NCBI GenBank assembly: GCA_016790385.1
Contig: JAEUNV010000202.1
Coordinates: 1-23,604 of the forward strand
Reading direction: 5' to 3'
Source: Zoogloea sp.
GTDB taxonomy: Bacteria > Pseudomonadota > Gammaproteobacteria > Burkholderiales > Rhodocyclaceae
Length of the DNA stretch: 23,604 nt
Both the position numbers and the translations under genes were made by a program. Below the pieces are notes generated by a model. It ran no database searches. It had not been told where the DNA came from and saw nothing but the letters and a program-made list of their open reading frames with translations. Numbering within the stretch: the stretch's first letter is position 1; every line of letters begins with the position of its first letter. Below are positions 8,291 to 15,676 of this stretch, piece by piece.

Positions 8291-8317
8291 GTCCCGGTCG
8301 CTCCAACAACCGTCACA

Positions 8318-8329
8318 CTAGCGCGCTAG
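8318..8329. repeat. 12-bp perfect palindrome CTAGCGCGCTAG
   Basis: The palindrome lies 27 bases after the response-regulator stop and 34 bases before the start of a small gene. CTAG is usually under-represented in proteobacterial genomes, so two copies within a perfect palindrome in a short intergenic gap suggest a protein-binding site rather than chance. No known regulator is assigned. Confidence 0.4.
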
Positions 8330-8335
8330 ATTGGG

Positions 8336-8357
8336 CTCCAGTTGAATCCACCTGGAG
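8336..8357 (+). promoter_or_regulatory. Possible RNA hairpin masking the ribosome site of the 73-residue gene
   Basis: CTCCAG (8336-8341) can pair with CTGGAG (8352-8357) across a 10-base loop. The right arm contains GGAG, the Shine-Dalgarno sequence six bases before the ATG at 8364. Pairing would hide the ribosome site. The stem is only six pairs, so a regulatory role is a suggestion. Confidence 0.3.
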
Positions 8358-8363
8358 AATGCC

Positions 8364-8585
8364 ATGGGAATCTTCCGTCTCATCCTGGCCCACCCCCAGC
8401 ATCCGGAAACACCGCGCCTGGTGGCCGAGCATCTTGACCCCGCCTGGCTCAAACAACGTGGCTACGAAATCGCCCGCACGCTGGGCGATCAGGCAGCCAT
8501 CTGGGCAACGGAAGCGCCGGGGCAGACATCTGTACTCGCGTTGCGCTGCCGGAGCGGCCACGCCCTGTCCATCATCGCGGCCTGA
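8364..8585 (+). CDS. Small conserved-looking hypothetical protein, 73 residues
   Basis: I do not recognise the family. The reading frame has the high third-position GC of its neighbours and a proper Shine-Dalgarno sequence (CTGGAG, six bases before ATG), and it begins MGIFRLILAHPQHPETPRLV. There is no signal peptide or membrane segment; two cysteines and no other obvious motif are present. An overlapping frame starting at 8359 runs to 8808, but it would have only two bases between GGAGA and ATG and crosses into the convergent SPOR gene, so it was discarded. The gene ends 18 bases before the SPOR gene's stop, tail to tail. It may belong to the transcript of the response regulator 73 bases upstream. 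Confidence 0.65.
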   Translation: MGIFRLILAHPQHPETPRLVAEHLDPAWLKQRGYEIARTLGDQAAIWATEAPGQTSVLALRCRSGHALSIIAA

Positions 8586-8603
8586 AAGCGCAGACCCAGG
8601 GGC

Positions 8604-9449
8604 TCAACGCCCAAGGGGCAGCAGCACACCGGGATCGACGCCCTTCTCGCGCAAGCGGGCCTGGGCGGCCAGCGCTTCCCGACGATCTGCGAAGGGGCCG
8701 ACGATCAGACGGGTTTCAATCTGGGAAGGCACGCCCGCCTGGGCCAGACGGGCCTTGAGCGCCTCGGCGGACGCCACGCTCGAGAAGAACCCGAATTGCA
8801 GGACATAAGCCTGCGCCGACTCGGCCCCTGCCACAGGGACGGGCTTCTGGACGGCAGCCGGAGCCACGGCGCCCCCCGCCACGGGCGGTGGCGCCGGGAC
8901 AGCTGCGGGACGGGCAGCAGGCGTCGGCGTTGCCGCGGACGGCACCGCGTCCTCCGCCGGGCGCGGCTGGGCGGCTGGCGCGAGTGGTCTTGCTGGCGCT
9001 GCCGAACCCGGTTTGACCGCCGGCTCCTCACGCCCCCCGCTCCGGGCACTGGCGTCGGCATGCGCGGCCCCGGAAGGCGCCGGCCGTGCCTGAGGGCGCG
9101 TTCCCTCCGCCGGAGGCCCGGCAGGCGCAACATCGGGCTCCGGCAGAGTGGGTGGCGCTGAACCCTCGGGAGACGGGGCCGGCGGGGCATCGCCCGACGC
9201 CGCCTCGCCGGCACGCACGACCTCGGGCGGCGCATCCCGCCCGCTATCGGCATTGATCTGGGCTGGCGCAATCGGCTTGGTGGGCACCGCCACCTCCTCG
9301 GGCTGCGGCGGCCGCGACAGGTGATCGAACAGGGCCAGCCCGCCGAGCAACACCGCGATCAAGCCGCCGGCCACCCCGGCACGAATCCACAACTGGCGGC
9401 GGGGGTCGTCGTCCGTCGTGGCGTCCAGCTTACTTCCGTGTTCGCTCAT
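8604..9449 (-). CDS. SPOR-domain membrane protein
   Basis: From the ATG at 9449 the protein is 281 residues. It has a short cytoplasmic part (1-22), one transmembrane helix (about 23-41, AGVAGGLIAVLLGGLALF), a long proline/alanine-rich periplasmic linker (about 46-205), and a C-terminal SPOR domain (about 213-281, starting AYVLQFGFFSS and including IVGPFADRREA). SPOR domains bind denuded peptidoglycan, often at the division septum. The architecture resembles DamX/FtsN-like proteins, but no specific ortholog is claimed. The start is fixed by an ATGA overlap with the stop of the upstream DUF2802 gene, showing translational coupling. A longer frame back to 9512 would overlap that gene by 67 bases. 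Confidence 0.85.
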   Translation of the reverse strand: MSEHGSKLDATTDDDPRRQLWIRAGVAGGLIAVLLGGLALFDHLSRPPQPEEVAVPTKPIAPAQINADSGRDAPPEVVRAGEAASGDAPPAPSPEGSAPPTLPEPDVAPAGPPAEGTRPQARPAPSGAAHADASARSGGREEPAVKPGSAAPARPLAPAAQPRPAEDAVPSAATPTPAARPAAVPAPPPVAGGAVAPAAVQKPVPVAGAESAQAYVLQFGFFSSVASAEALKARLAQAGVPSQIETRLIVGPFADRREALAAQARLREKGVDPGVLLPLGR

Positions 9450-9985
9450 CGGCCTTCCTCCGCCCGCGCCAGGGCACATACCAGTTCCGCTTCGGCCACC
9501 GAAATACCGCAATGCTCGGCAATCCGCGACGCCTCTATGCCCCGCCCGGCCAGCAGCATGGCTTCCGAATGCTGCGGCGACACGGGGCGGGGGTACTCCG
9601 CCCGTTCCCGCGAAGCCTGCTGGGCGTCCCGCAATTCATCCACATCCCGGCGCGTGGCCGCCAGTTCCCGGCGCAGAAAATCGCTCTCGGTCCGAAGCTG
9701 GGCCACATCACGGCGCAGCTGCTGGATCTCGAGTTCATTGAGGAGATCCCTCGATACTGCGTCTTCTTCCAGGCTGGGGGGTAACTCGGGCTCCGGGGGC
9801 GCTGACGGGGTGAGGGGCTCGGCAGCGGGCACCTCAGCCAACAGGGTCCGGGGTGCCGCGGGAATGTCCGCCGGTTCGGCAGGCCCCCGCCGTTGAAACG
9901 CCAATCGAAGAAGGATCACCACCAGGTAGAGGGTAAGTATGGCGACCAGTGCCCAGATCCCCTCCCGAACGCCCAATTCGATCAC
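9446..9985 (-). CDS. DUF2802 domain protein
   Basis: The 179-residue protein starts at GTG (9985-9983), with GGGGAG about eight bases upstream. An N-terminal transmembrane helix (about 9-30) is followed by a proline-rich stretch, a charged heptad-like region (about 72-130, QLRRDVAQLRTESDFLRREL) that is probably a coiled coil, and a C-terminal DUF2802 domain (about 134-179) with LLAGRGIEASRIAEHCGISV and AEAELVCALARA, which looks helix-turn-helix-like. Members occur near flagellar or cell-envelope genes in beta- and gammaproteobacteria, but their role is unknown. Its stop overlaps the start of the SPOR-domain gene, so the two proteins are made together and may interact at the inner membrane. 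Confidence 0.8.
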   Translation of the reverse strand: MIELGVREGIWALVAILTLYLVVILLRLAFQRRGPAEPADIPAAPRTLLAEVPAAEPLTPSAPPEPELPPSLEEDAVSRDLLNELEIQQLRRDVAQLRTESDFLRRELAATRRDVDELRDAQQASRERAEYPRPVSPQHSEAMLLAGRGIEASRIAEHCGISVAEAELVCALARAEEGR

Positions 9986-10205
9986 TGGGGAAGCTCCCCC
10001 GCAGCCGTGCCATTGTGGCGTGACTCAAATCCATGTCTGATGATGATCGTTCCCCTGGTGCCTGACATTCAATAGACGCTCAATCCCGCAAACCGCAGTT
10101 GGACGAAGCCCGTGGTACGCGCCGGCAACATCGTCACAACACGGCCGGAAGCGAGTAAACATGCGGCGTTCCGGCACGGTCAAAGCGACCGACCACGGTT
10201 TTCAG

Positions 10206-10211
10206 GATAAT
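10206..10211 (+). promoter_or_regulatory. Candidate -10 element for the ydcF-like gene
   Basis: GATAAT lies 56 bases before the chosen ATG in the 282-base divergent gap (9986-10267) between the DUF2802 and YdcF-family genes. No good -35 is present at normal spacing. Nothing else in the gap was identified with confidence. Confidence 0.3.
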
Positions 10212-10267
10212 AGCCGTGCGTCACTCCACCGACAATGCGGCACCCCGCCCGGCCGGGACTATTCGTC

Positions 10268-11017
10268 ATGTTCCTACTCAAAAAGCTCCTTTCGAGCCTG
10301 ATTCTTCCCCCCCTTGGCCCCCTGATCCTGATCGCCGCGGGTCTGCTGCTGTCCTTGCGCCGGCCCCGGGCCGGACGGATGGTGGCCGCCTTTGGCCTGC
10401 TCACCGCCCTGGCCCTGAGCACCCCGGCAACGGTAAAGCTCCTCCTGGATGGACTTGAGACTGCTCCTCCGCTGGACCCGCGGCACCTCGCCGAGGCAGA
10501 CGCCATTGTCATCCTGGCGGGCGGCACCCGCAGCTACGCACCGGAGTTCGGTGGCGAGACGGTGAATGCCCTGAGCCTCGAACGGATACGCTACGGCGCG
10601 CGTCTTGCCCGCCGTTCGGGACTGCCGGTGATGGTGAGCGGCGGCGCCCCGCAAGGTGGCCTTTCGGAAGGCGAGCTGATGAAGGCGAGCCTTGAGGAGG
10701 ATTTCAATGTGCCCGTCCGCTGGGTGGAGTCCCGCTCCCGGGACACCCGGGAAAACGCCGAATTCTGCGCCGCTGTGTTGAAGCCGAGCGGGCATCGTCG
10801 CATCGTGCTGGTCACCCACGCCGCGCACATGCGGCGCTCGGCCGAGGCCTTCGAAGCGGCAGGCTTTACCGTGTGGCCCGCCCCCACGGCCCACTTGCTC
10901 AATCGAGACCCCGACAAGAACGCCCTGCCCTCCCTTCCGGGAATGCGCAGCGCCTACGCCGGCTGGTATGCCAGCCACGAATGGCTGGGCCTGCTGGCCT
11001 ATCGCCTCAACCGTTGA
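10268..11017 (+). CDS. YdcF/ElyC/SanA family (DUF218) membrane protein
   Basis: From the ATG at 10268 the protein is 249 residues; an in-frame ATG at 10235 would add 11 residues that do not look membrane-like. Two N-terminal hydrophobic segments are followed by the DUF218 domain: DAIVILAGGTRSY, an ALSLERIRYGARLARRSGLPVMVSGG segment, ESRSRDTRENAEF and IVLVTHAAHMRRSAEAF. ElyC and related members affect envelope carbon-lipid (undecaprenyl) metabolism in E. coli, while the biochemical activity of the family is unsettled. The stop overlaps the stop of the crotonase gene by 11 bases in convergent orientation. Confidence 0.88.
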   Translation: MFLLKKLLSSLILPPLGPLILIAAGLLLSLRRPRAGRMVAAFGLLTALALSTPATVKLLLDGLETAPPLDPRHLAEADAIVILAGGTRSYAPEFGGETVNALSLERIRYGARLARRSGLPVMVSGGAPQGGLSEGELMKASLEEDFNVPVRWVESRSRDTRENAEFCAAVLKPSGHRRIVLVTHAAHMRRSAEAFEAAGFTVWPAPTAHLLNRDPDKNALPSLPGMRSAYAGWYASHEWLGLLAYRLNR

Positions 11018-11804
11018 AACGGGTCTTGCGCTTGCCCAGGAAGGCGTTGATCCCTTCGTCGAAATCAGGTCGCGACGTGCACCGGGCAAAGGCCTCCGCC
11101 TCCAGCTGCAACTGGGCTCCCAGCGACTGCTCGGGCGATGCATTGAGCAGGCGCTTGATTTCGCCATAGGCGCAGCCCGGCCCGCGCACGATCCGCGCAA
11201 CAAGATCGGCGACGGCCGCATCGAGTTCGGCCGGGGGCACCACCCGATTGACTACGCCCAGGCGCAGCGCCTCGCCGGCATCGAAACGATCAGCCAGCAG
11301 AAGCATCTCAAAGGCCTTTCGCCGACCGAGCATGCGGGGCAGAAACCAGGACACGCCACCATCACCCGACAGGGCGATGCTGGCGTAGGCCGTCGTGAAA
11401 TACGCGCTGTCCGCGGCCACCACCATGTCGCAACCCAGGACCAAAGACAGGCCGAAGCCCGCGCAAGCCCCTCTCACCTGCGCAACCACCGGCACCGGCA
11501 AGGCCTGCAGGGCCTCGACGCTCTGGTTGATGTATTGCTCGATCATGGCCCGGAAGGTAGCCAGGCGGCTCTCCGGCGACAGATGCAAATGCGCCGCAAA
11601 ATCCTTCAGGTCGCCACCGGCCATGAAATGCTCACCGGCCCCCGCTACCACCACAACCCGCAGGTCATCCCGGTGGGACAGGCGCGCGGTCGCATCCGCC
11701 AGGGCTTTCATCATGTCCACCGACAGGGCATTGAGTGCCGCCGGGCGATTGAGGGTCAGAGTCGCGACGCCATCGGTCACGTCGAGCAGAACAGGGGAAG
11801 TCAT
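11007..11804 (-). CDS. Enoyl-CoA hydratase/isomerase-family protein, probably isomerase-type
   Basis: The 265-residue crotonase-fold protein starts at ATG 11804, with GAGG about ten bases upstream. The frame stays open to 11897, but that extension runs into a terminator hairpin. The oxyanion-hole segments are present (EHFMAGGDLKDF and RGACAGFGLSL). Against classical hydratases both catalytic glutamates are missing: the GGGCEL position reads GFGLSL (Ser120) and the second glutamate position is Ala139. An aspartate (D148 in SGDGGVSWFLPR) is kept at the place typical of PaaG-like and other enoyl-CoA isomerases. A role in moving double bonds of unsaturated acyl-CoAs into beta-oxidation fits the neighbours, but hydrolase or other crotonase chemistry cannot be excluded. 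It is transcribed separately from the thiolase operon above it. Confidence 0.85.
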   Translation of the reverse strand: MTSPVLLDVTDGVATLTLNRPAALNALSVDMMKALADATARLSHRDDLRVVVVAGAGEHFMAGGDLKDFAAHLHLSPESRLATFRAMIEQYINQSVEALQALPVPVVAQVRGACAGFGLSLVLGCDMVVAADSAYFTTAYASIALSGDGGVSWFLPRMLGRRKAFEMLLLADRFDAGEALRLGVVNRVVPPAELDAAVADLVARIVRGPGCAYGEIKRLLNASPEQSLGAQLQLEAEAFARCTSRPDFDEGINAFLGKRKTRFNG

Positions 11805-11885
11805 GGGCAAAACCTCGTGGATGAGCGTGTCAGTGCAGGCCCGTAATTTCACCGCGAAGATGTCCCTGCGGGAAGGCCCAGATGC

Positions 11886-11921
11886 AAAAAAGCCCATCGA
11901 GCGCGTTCGCGCAGGATGGGC
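11886..11921 (-). terminator. Intrinsic terminator of the FadN-type/thiolase operon
   Basis: On the minus strand a GCCCATC/GATGGGC stem (11915-11921 with 11892-11898) encloses a second stem GCGC/GCGC (11901-11904 with 11909-11912) and is followed by six T residues (11891-11886). The two stems are separated by a GA/AG internal loop that could form tandem sheared pairs. It lies 66 bases after the thiolase stop and 82 bases before the crotonase start, separating the two units. Confidence 0.85.
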
Positions 11922-11986
11922 CCTTGGAGATGGCAGACCGCCCGCCCGGAAAACACCAGGACAGGCCGCTTATAACCTACCCGGGT

Positions 11987-13183
11987 TCAAAGACGTTCGA
12001 AAACCCCCGCGGCCCCCATGCCGGTACCGATACACATGGAGATCATGCCGTAGCGCGCCGAGGTGCGCTGGAAGCCGCTCATCAATGTTGCCGCGCGGAT
12101 GACGCCCGTGGCCCCCAGGGGATGGCCAAGGGCAATCGCCCCGCCCTGGGGGTTGATCCTGGCCGGATCGAGATCCAGTTGCTTCATCACCGCGATGGCC
12201 TGGGCCGCAAACGCCTCGTTGAGTTCGATCCAGTCGAGGGCATCCTTGCTGATCCCCGCCGCCTTGAGCGCCCGGGGAATCGCTTCCACCGGACCGATCC
12301 CCATGATCTCCGGTGGCACACCGGCCACCGAATAGCTACAGAAGCGGGCGATCGGGGTGACACCGTAACGCTTTACCGCCGCCTCGGACATCAGGAGCAC
12401 GGCACCAGCCCCGTCGGACATCTGGGAACTGTTGCCCGCCGTCACCGACCCACGCGCCGCGAATACGGGCTTCAACTTCCCGAGGCTTTGCACGGTGGCG
12501 TCGCCCCGCGGCCCCTCATCGGTATCGCAGATCCGCTCGCTCATGCGCACGGTTCCACCCTCGCCGGGCACATGGGTACGCACCGTGTAGGGGCTGATCT
12601 CATCGCGGAAGGCCCCGGCAGCAATGGCGGCGGCAGCACGCTGGTTGGACTGCACGGCAAAGGCGTCCTGCTCCTCACGGCTCACCTTCCATTGCTGGGC
12701 CACCTTCTCGGCCGTCAGGCCCATGCCGAAGGCGATGCCCAGGTTCTCCTCTTTCTCAAAGATGGCCGGGTTGAGGGAGATCTTGTTGCCCATGATCTGC
12801 GGCATCACGGTCATGCTTTCAGTGCCGGCCGCGATCATCACATCGGCTTCGCCCAGGCGGATTCGCGCCGCCGCATCGGCCACGGCCTGAAGGCCCGACG
12901 AACAGAAGCGGTTGATGGTGATGCCGGGCACCGTATTGGGCAGCCCTGCCAACAACACGCCGATGCGTGCCACATTCATGCCCTGCTCGGCTTCGGGCAT
13001 GGCGCACCCAACGATGACGTCGCCGATTTCGGTGGCGTCCAACCCGGGCACCCGGGCCACGACGGAGCGCAGCACGTGGGCCAGCATGTCGTCGGGACGC
13101 ACGTTGCGGAACATGCCGTTGCGCTTGGCCACCGGCGTGCGGGTTGCGGCGACGATATAGGCTTCCTGAATCTGTTTGCTCAT
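11987..13183 (-). CDS. fadA: Acetyl-CoA C-acyltransferase (3-ketoacyl-CoA thiolase, FadA-type)
   Basis: This 398-residue thiolase is of normal length. The nucleophilic cysteine is C94 in INRFCSSGLQA. The other catalytic signatures are NEAFAAQ, GGAIALGHPLGATG and the C-terminal MCIGTGMGAAG. It cleaves 3-ketoacyl-CoA with CoA to acetyl-CoA and a shortened acyl-CoA. It starts 15 bases after the stop of the FadN-type gene, so the two form a dehydrogenase/hydratase-thiolase pair in one transcript that ends at the hairpin 66 bases downstream. It is clearly different from the second thiolase in the window (20215-21507), which is longer and FadI-like. Confidence 0.94.
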   Translation of the reverse strand: MSKQIQEAYIVAATRTPVAKRNGMFRNVRPDDMLAHVLRSVVARVPGLDATEIGDVIVGCAMPEAEQGMNVARIGVLLAGLPNTVPGITINRFCSSGLQAVADAAARIRLGEADVMIAAGTESMTVMPQIMGNKISLNPAIFEKEENLGIAFGMGLTAEKVAQQWKVSREEQDAFAVQSNQRAAAAIAAGAFRDEISPYTVRTHVPGEGGTVRMSERICDTDEGPRGDATVQSLGKLKPVFAARGSVTAGNSSQMSDGAGAVLLMSEAAVKRYGVTPIARFCSYSVAGVPPEIMGIGPVEAIPRALKAAGISKDALDWIELNEAFAAQAIAVMKQLDLDPARINPQGGAIALGHPLGATGVIRAATLMSGFQRTSARYGMISMCIGTGMGAAGVFERL

Positions 13184-13198
13184 CTTGTCTGTCTCCGT

Positions 13199-15583
13199 TC
13201 AGTTACGCAGGGGCTTGCCGGTTTCGAGCATATGCACGATGCGCTGCTGGGTCTGTTCGGTCTTCAGCAGGTCCAGGAACTGCGCCCGCTCCACATCAAG
13301 GATCCACTGCTCGGGCACCTTTGCGTTGGTGTCCACCTCGCCTCCGCACAATGCGGTGGCAGCAGCTCTCGCGACGCGGTAGTCCCAGGCAGAAATGAAG
13401 CCGCCCTCCTTCATGTTGATCAGCATCATCTCGCAGGTGGCGATGCCATTGCGGCCCGCCACCGTGACCGCACGCTGGACCAGCGGCGGCTGGTAGCCGG
13501 ATTCGGCAATGGCGCGGGCCCGGTGCAGGGCCACGTGCAAGAGCTCACGGGCATTGAAGATGATGTCGTCGGACGGCTTGGCAAAGCCCAGTTCAACGGC
13601 TTGCAGGGCGCTCTTGGAGACATTGGCCATGGCGATGGTCTGGAACATGTTCTGGATGAACGGGAACACGTCGCCCCCCGCCGCCCGACTGGCCAGGCCG
13701 GCCGCCTGAAGGGCGAATTCCTTGCAGCCGCCACCGGCCGGAATCAGCCCGACCCCGGCTTCAACCAGGCCGACATAGCTCTCCAGGGCCAGCACCCGGT
13801 GGCTGGCATGCATGACAAACTCGCAGCCGCCCCCCAGGGCCATGCCCTGCACGGCGGCCACCGTGGGCACCATGGCGTGCTTGAGGGCCATGGAGGCACG
13901 CTGGAATTTGGCGACGGTACGTTCGAGCATGTCGAACTGGCCGGCCTTGCAGGCTTCCGCCACCTGGGCCAGGTTGGCACCGACGGCAAAGGGGGCCTCA
14001 TGCCAGATCACCAGACCATCCAGATCACGTTCCGCCCGGGCCACTGCCTCCAGCACGCCGTCCAGTACCTCATCCCCAATGGCGTGCATTTTGGATTTGA
14101 AGGAAAGGATGCCAATGCGGGCATCCTTTGCCGGCAGGTTCCACAGACGCACCCCTTCGTTCTCCCACAGGGTGACACCCATGTCCGGCGCAGCCTCGCC
14201 CAGAACCTGCTCCGGGTACAGCTGGCGGCCATATACCGGCAGGGTGGAGCGGGGCTTGAGGGCCGCGTCGGCGGCGCTCCAGGAGCCTTCCGGCGCGTGC
14301 ACACCGAGGCGCCCGTCGAAGACCCATCCTGGCAGCGGCGCATCGATCATCGCCTTGCCCGCCTCGATGTCCGCCCTGACCGCCTCGGCCACCGCTTGCC
14401 AGCCCGCCGCCTGCCAGGTTTCAAAGGGCCCTTGAGCCCATCCGAAGCCCCAACGCATCGCAAAGTCCACGTCGCGGGCGTTGTCGGCGATATCGGCCAG
14501 ATGGAATGCGCAGTAATGGAAAACGTCGCGGAAGATCGCCCACAGGAACTGGGCCTGGGGGTGAGCGCTGGCGCGCAGCTGAGCGAACTTCTCCACGGGG
14601 TTGCGGTTCTTCAGGATGGCCAGCACTTCGGGTGCCACTTCGCCGGCGCTGGGGCGGTAGTCCTGCTTCGCCACATCGAGCACGACGATGGCTTTACCGT
14701 CCTTACGGAAGATGCCACCCTTGGTCTTCTGCCCCAGCACGCCCTTGGCGATCAGGCCCGATAGCCACTCGGGGCTCTGGTAGAAGGCATGCCAGGGGTC
14801 GCCCGGCAGGGTGGCCTGCATGGTACCGATGACATGCGCGAGGGTATCCAGGCCGACCACGTCGGCGGTGCGATAGGTGGCGCTCTTCGGACGGCCGATG
14901 ATCGGTCCGGTGAGCGCATCCACCTCATCAAAACCCAGCCCGAGGCGGGCGGTATGGTGCATCACAGCCAGGATGGAGAAAACGCCCACCCGGTTGGCGA
15001 CGAAATTGGGGGTGTCCTTGGCGCGGACGATGCTCTTGCCCAGTCGGGTCGTGAGCCAGGCTTCCAGCGCATCGAGGGTGGCGGGATCAGTCGTGCGGGT
15101 GGCGATCAGTTCCACCAGCGCCATATAGCGCGGGGGATTGAAGAAATGGATGCCGCAGAAGCGGGCACGGGCTTCCGCCGGCATGCCTTCGGACAGGGTG
15201 TTGATGGAAAGACCGGAGGTGTTGGACGCAAAGATCGCGTCCGCGCGGATGAAGGGGGCGACCTTGGCGTAGAGATCCAGCTTCCATTCCATCTTCTCGG
15301 CAATGGCCTCGATGATGAGGTCACAGTCGCGAAGCTTTTCCAGGTCACTGCCGTAGTTGGCCACATCCACGAACTGGGCCCGGTCTTTGGTGGCCAGGGG
15401 TGCAGGCTCAAGCTTTTTCAGCCCATCGACCGCCTTGCGCGCAATGGCGCTGGGGGGGCCTTCCTTGGCGGGAAGGTCGAAGAGGATGACCGGCACGCCG
15501 GCGTTGGCGCAATGGGCGGCAATCTGCGCCCCCATCACGCCAGCGCCCAGCACAGCCACCTTGCGAATGATCAGTCTGCTCAC
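13199..15583 (-). CDS. FadN-type 3-hydroxyacyl-CoA dehydrogenase/enoyl-CoA hydratase
   Basis: The 794-residue bifunctional enzyme has the dehydrogenase first and the hydratase last, the reverse of E. coli FadB and the same order as Bacillus FadN. The NAD domain shows GAGVMG (G13, G15, G18). The dehydrogenase residues are S120, N121, H146 in GIHFFNPP and E158. The crotonase part (about 480-700) has GMALGGGCEF and VEAGVGLIPAGGG, giving the hydratase glutamates E588 and E608. It hydrates 2-enoyl-CoA and oxidises L-3-hydroxyacyl-CoA. Translation starts at GTG (15583-15581), with AAAGGAGG five bases upstream. The promoter region between it and the TetR gene contains an 18-bp palindrome. The FadA-type thiolase follows 15 bases after its stop. 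Confidence 0.93.
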   Translation of the reverse strand: MSRLIIRKVAVLGAGVMGAQIAAHCANAGVPVILFDLPAKEGPPSAIARKAVDGLKKLEPAPLATKDRAQFVDVANYGSDLEKLRDCDLIIEAIAEKMEWKLDLYAKVAPFIRADAIFASNTSGLSINTLSEGMPAEARARFCGIHFFNPPRYMALVELIATRTTDPATLDALEAWLTTRLGKSIVRAKDTPNFVANRVGVFSILAVMHHTARLGLGFDEVDALTGPIIGRPKSATYRTADVVGLDTLAHVIGTMQATLPGDPWHAFYQSPEWLSGLIAKGVLGQKTKGGIFRKDGKAIVVLDVAKQDYRPSAGEVAPEVLAILKNRNPVEKFAQLRASAHPQAQFLWAIFRDVFHYCAFHLADIADNARDVDFAMRWGFGWAQGPFETWQAAGWQAVAEAVRADIEAGKAMIDAPLPGWVFDGRLGVHAPEGSWSAADAALKPRSTLPVYGRQLYPEQVLGEAAPDMGVTLWENEGVRLWNLPAKDARIGILSFKSKMHAIGDEVLDGVLEAVARAERDLDGLVIWHEAPFAVGANLAQVAEACKAGQFDMLERTVAKFQRASMALKHAMVPTVAAVQGMALGGGCEFVMHASHRVLALESYVGLVEAGVGLIPAGGGCKEFALQAAGLASRAAGGDVFPFIQNMFQTIAMANVSKSALQAVELGFAKPSDDIIFNARELLHVALHRARAIAESGYQPPLVQRAVTVAGRNGIATCEMMLINMKEGGFISAWDYRVARAAATALCGGEVDTNAKVPEQWILDVERAQFLDLLKTEQTQQRIVHMLETGKPLRN

Positions 15584-15588
15584 ATGTG

Positions 15589-15596
15589 CCTCCTTT
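15589..15596 (-). promoter_or_regulatory. Strong Shine-Dalgarno sequence that sets the GTG start of the FadN-type gene
   Basis: On the minus strand this is AAAGGAGG, followed by CACAT and the GTG at 15583-15581. An ATG at 15585-15583 overlaps the GTG in another frame and runs straight into TGA, so the GTG is the productive start despite the nearby ATG. Confidence 0.8.
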
Positions 15597-15601
15597 GACT
15601 C

Positions 15602-15618
15602 GGCCCGGCGGACGGGCC
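15602..15618 (-). repeat. GC-rich inverted repeat in the FadN-type gene leader
   Basis: GGCCCG (15602-15607) and CGGGCC (15613-15618) form a six-pair stem with a five-base loop, six bases upstream of the ribosome site. No T-run follows, so it is not a good terminator for the TetR gene. It may only shape the leader. Confidence 0.35.
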
Positions 15619-15658
15619 CTCGTTATTGACCACCGACCATGGGTCTGCCACAGTCTTT

Positions 15659-15676
15659 TTTGAACAACTGTTCAAA
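15659..15676. promoter_or_regulatory. Probable TetR/FadP-type operator, palindrome TTTGAACAACTGTTCAAA
   Basis: Two perfect eight-base arms flank a central AC. The core reads GAAC-N4-GTTC. It sits between the TetR gene (stop at 15718) and the FadN-type gene (start 15583), and its edge overlaps the candidate -10 element. A dimeric repressor bound here would block transcription. Its core AAC-N4-GTT is shared with the consensus known for PsrA, GAAAC-N4-GTTTC, and the adjacent regulator looks PsrA/FadP-like. The pairing of this regulator with this site is inferred. Confidence 0.7.

Noticed and set aside
8660..9320. Apparent repeats in the SPOR gene
   Set aside because: The repetition is Pro/Ala-rich linker codon composition (GCC, CCG) without a fixed unit, so it is not a tandem repeat array.
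9450..9512. Longer start for the SPOR-domain protein
   Set aside because: It would overlap the DUF2802 gene by 67 bases, whereas the ATG at 9449 gives a tidy ATGA coupling and a normal short cytoplasmic tail.
11805..11897. Upstream extension of the crotonase to an ATG at 11897
   Set aside because: The extension runs through the stem of a terminator hairpin and does not resemble the crotonase N-terminus; the ATG at 11804 has a ribosome site and begins at the conserved part.
11882..14764. A 960-codon open frame on the plus strand opposite the thiolase and FadN-type genes
   Set aside because: It is antisense to two enzymes with intact catalytic motifs, its translation is low-complexity and rich in His, Gly and Arg with no family resemblance, and such open mirror frames are common in GC-rich genes.
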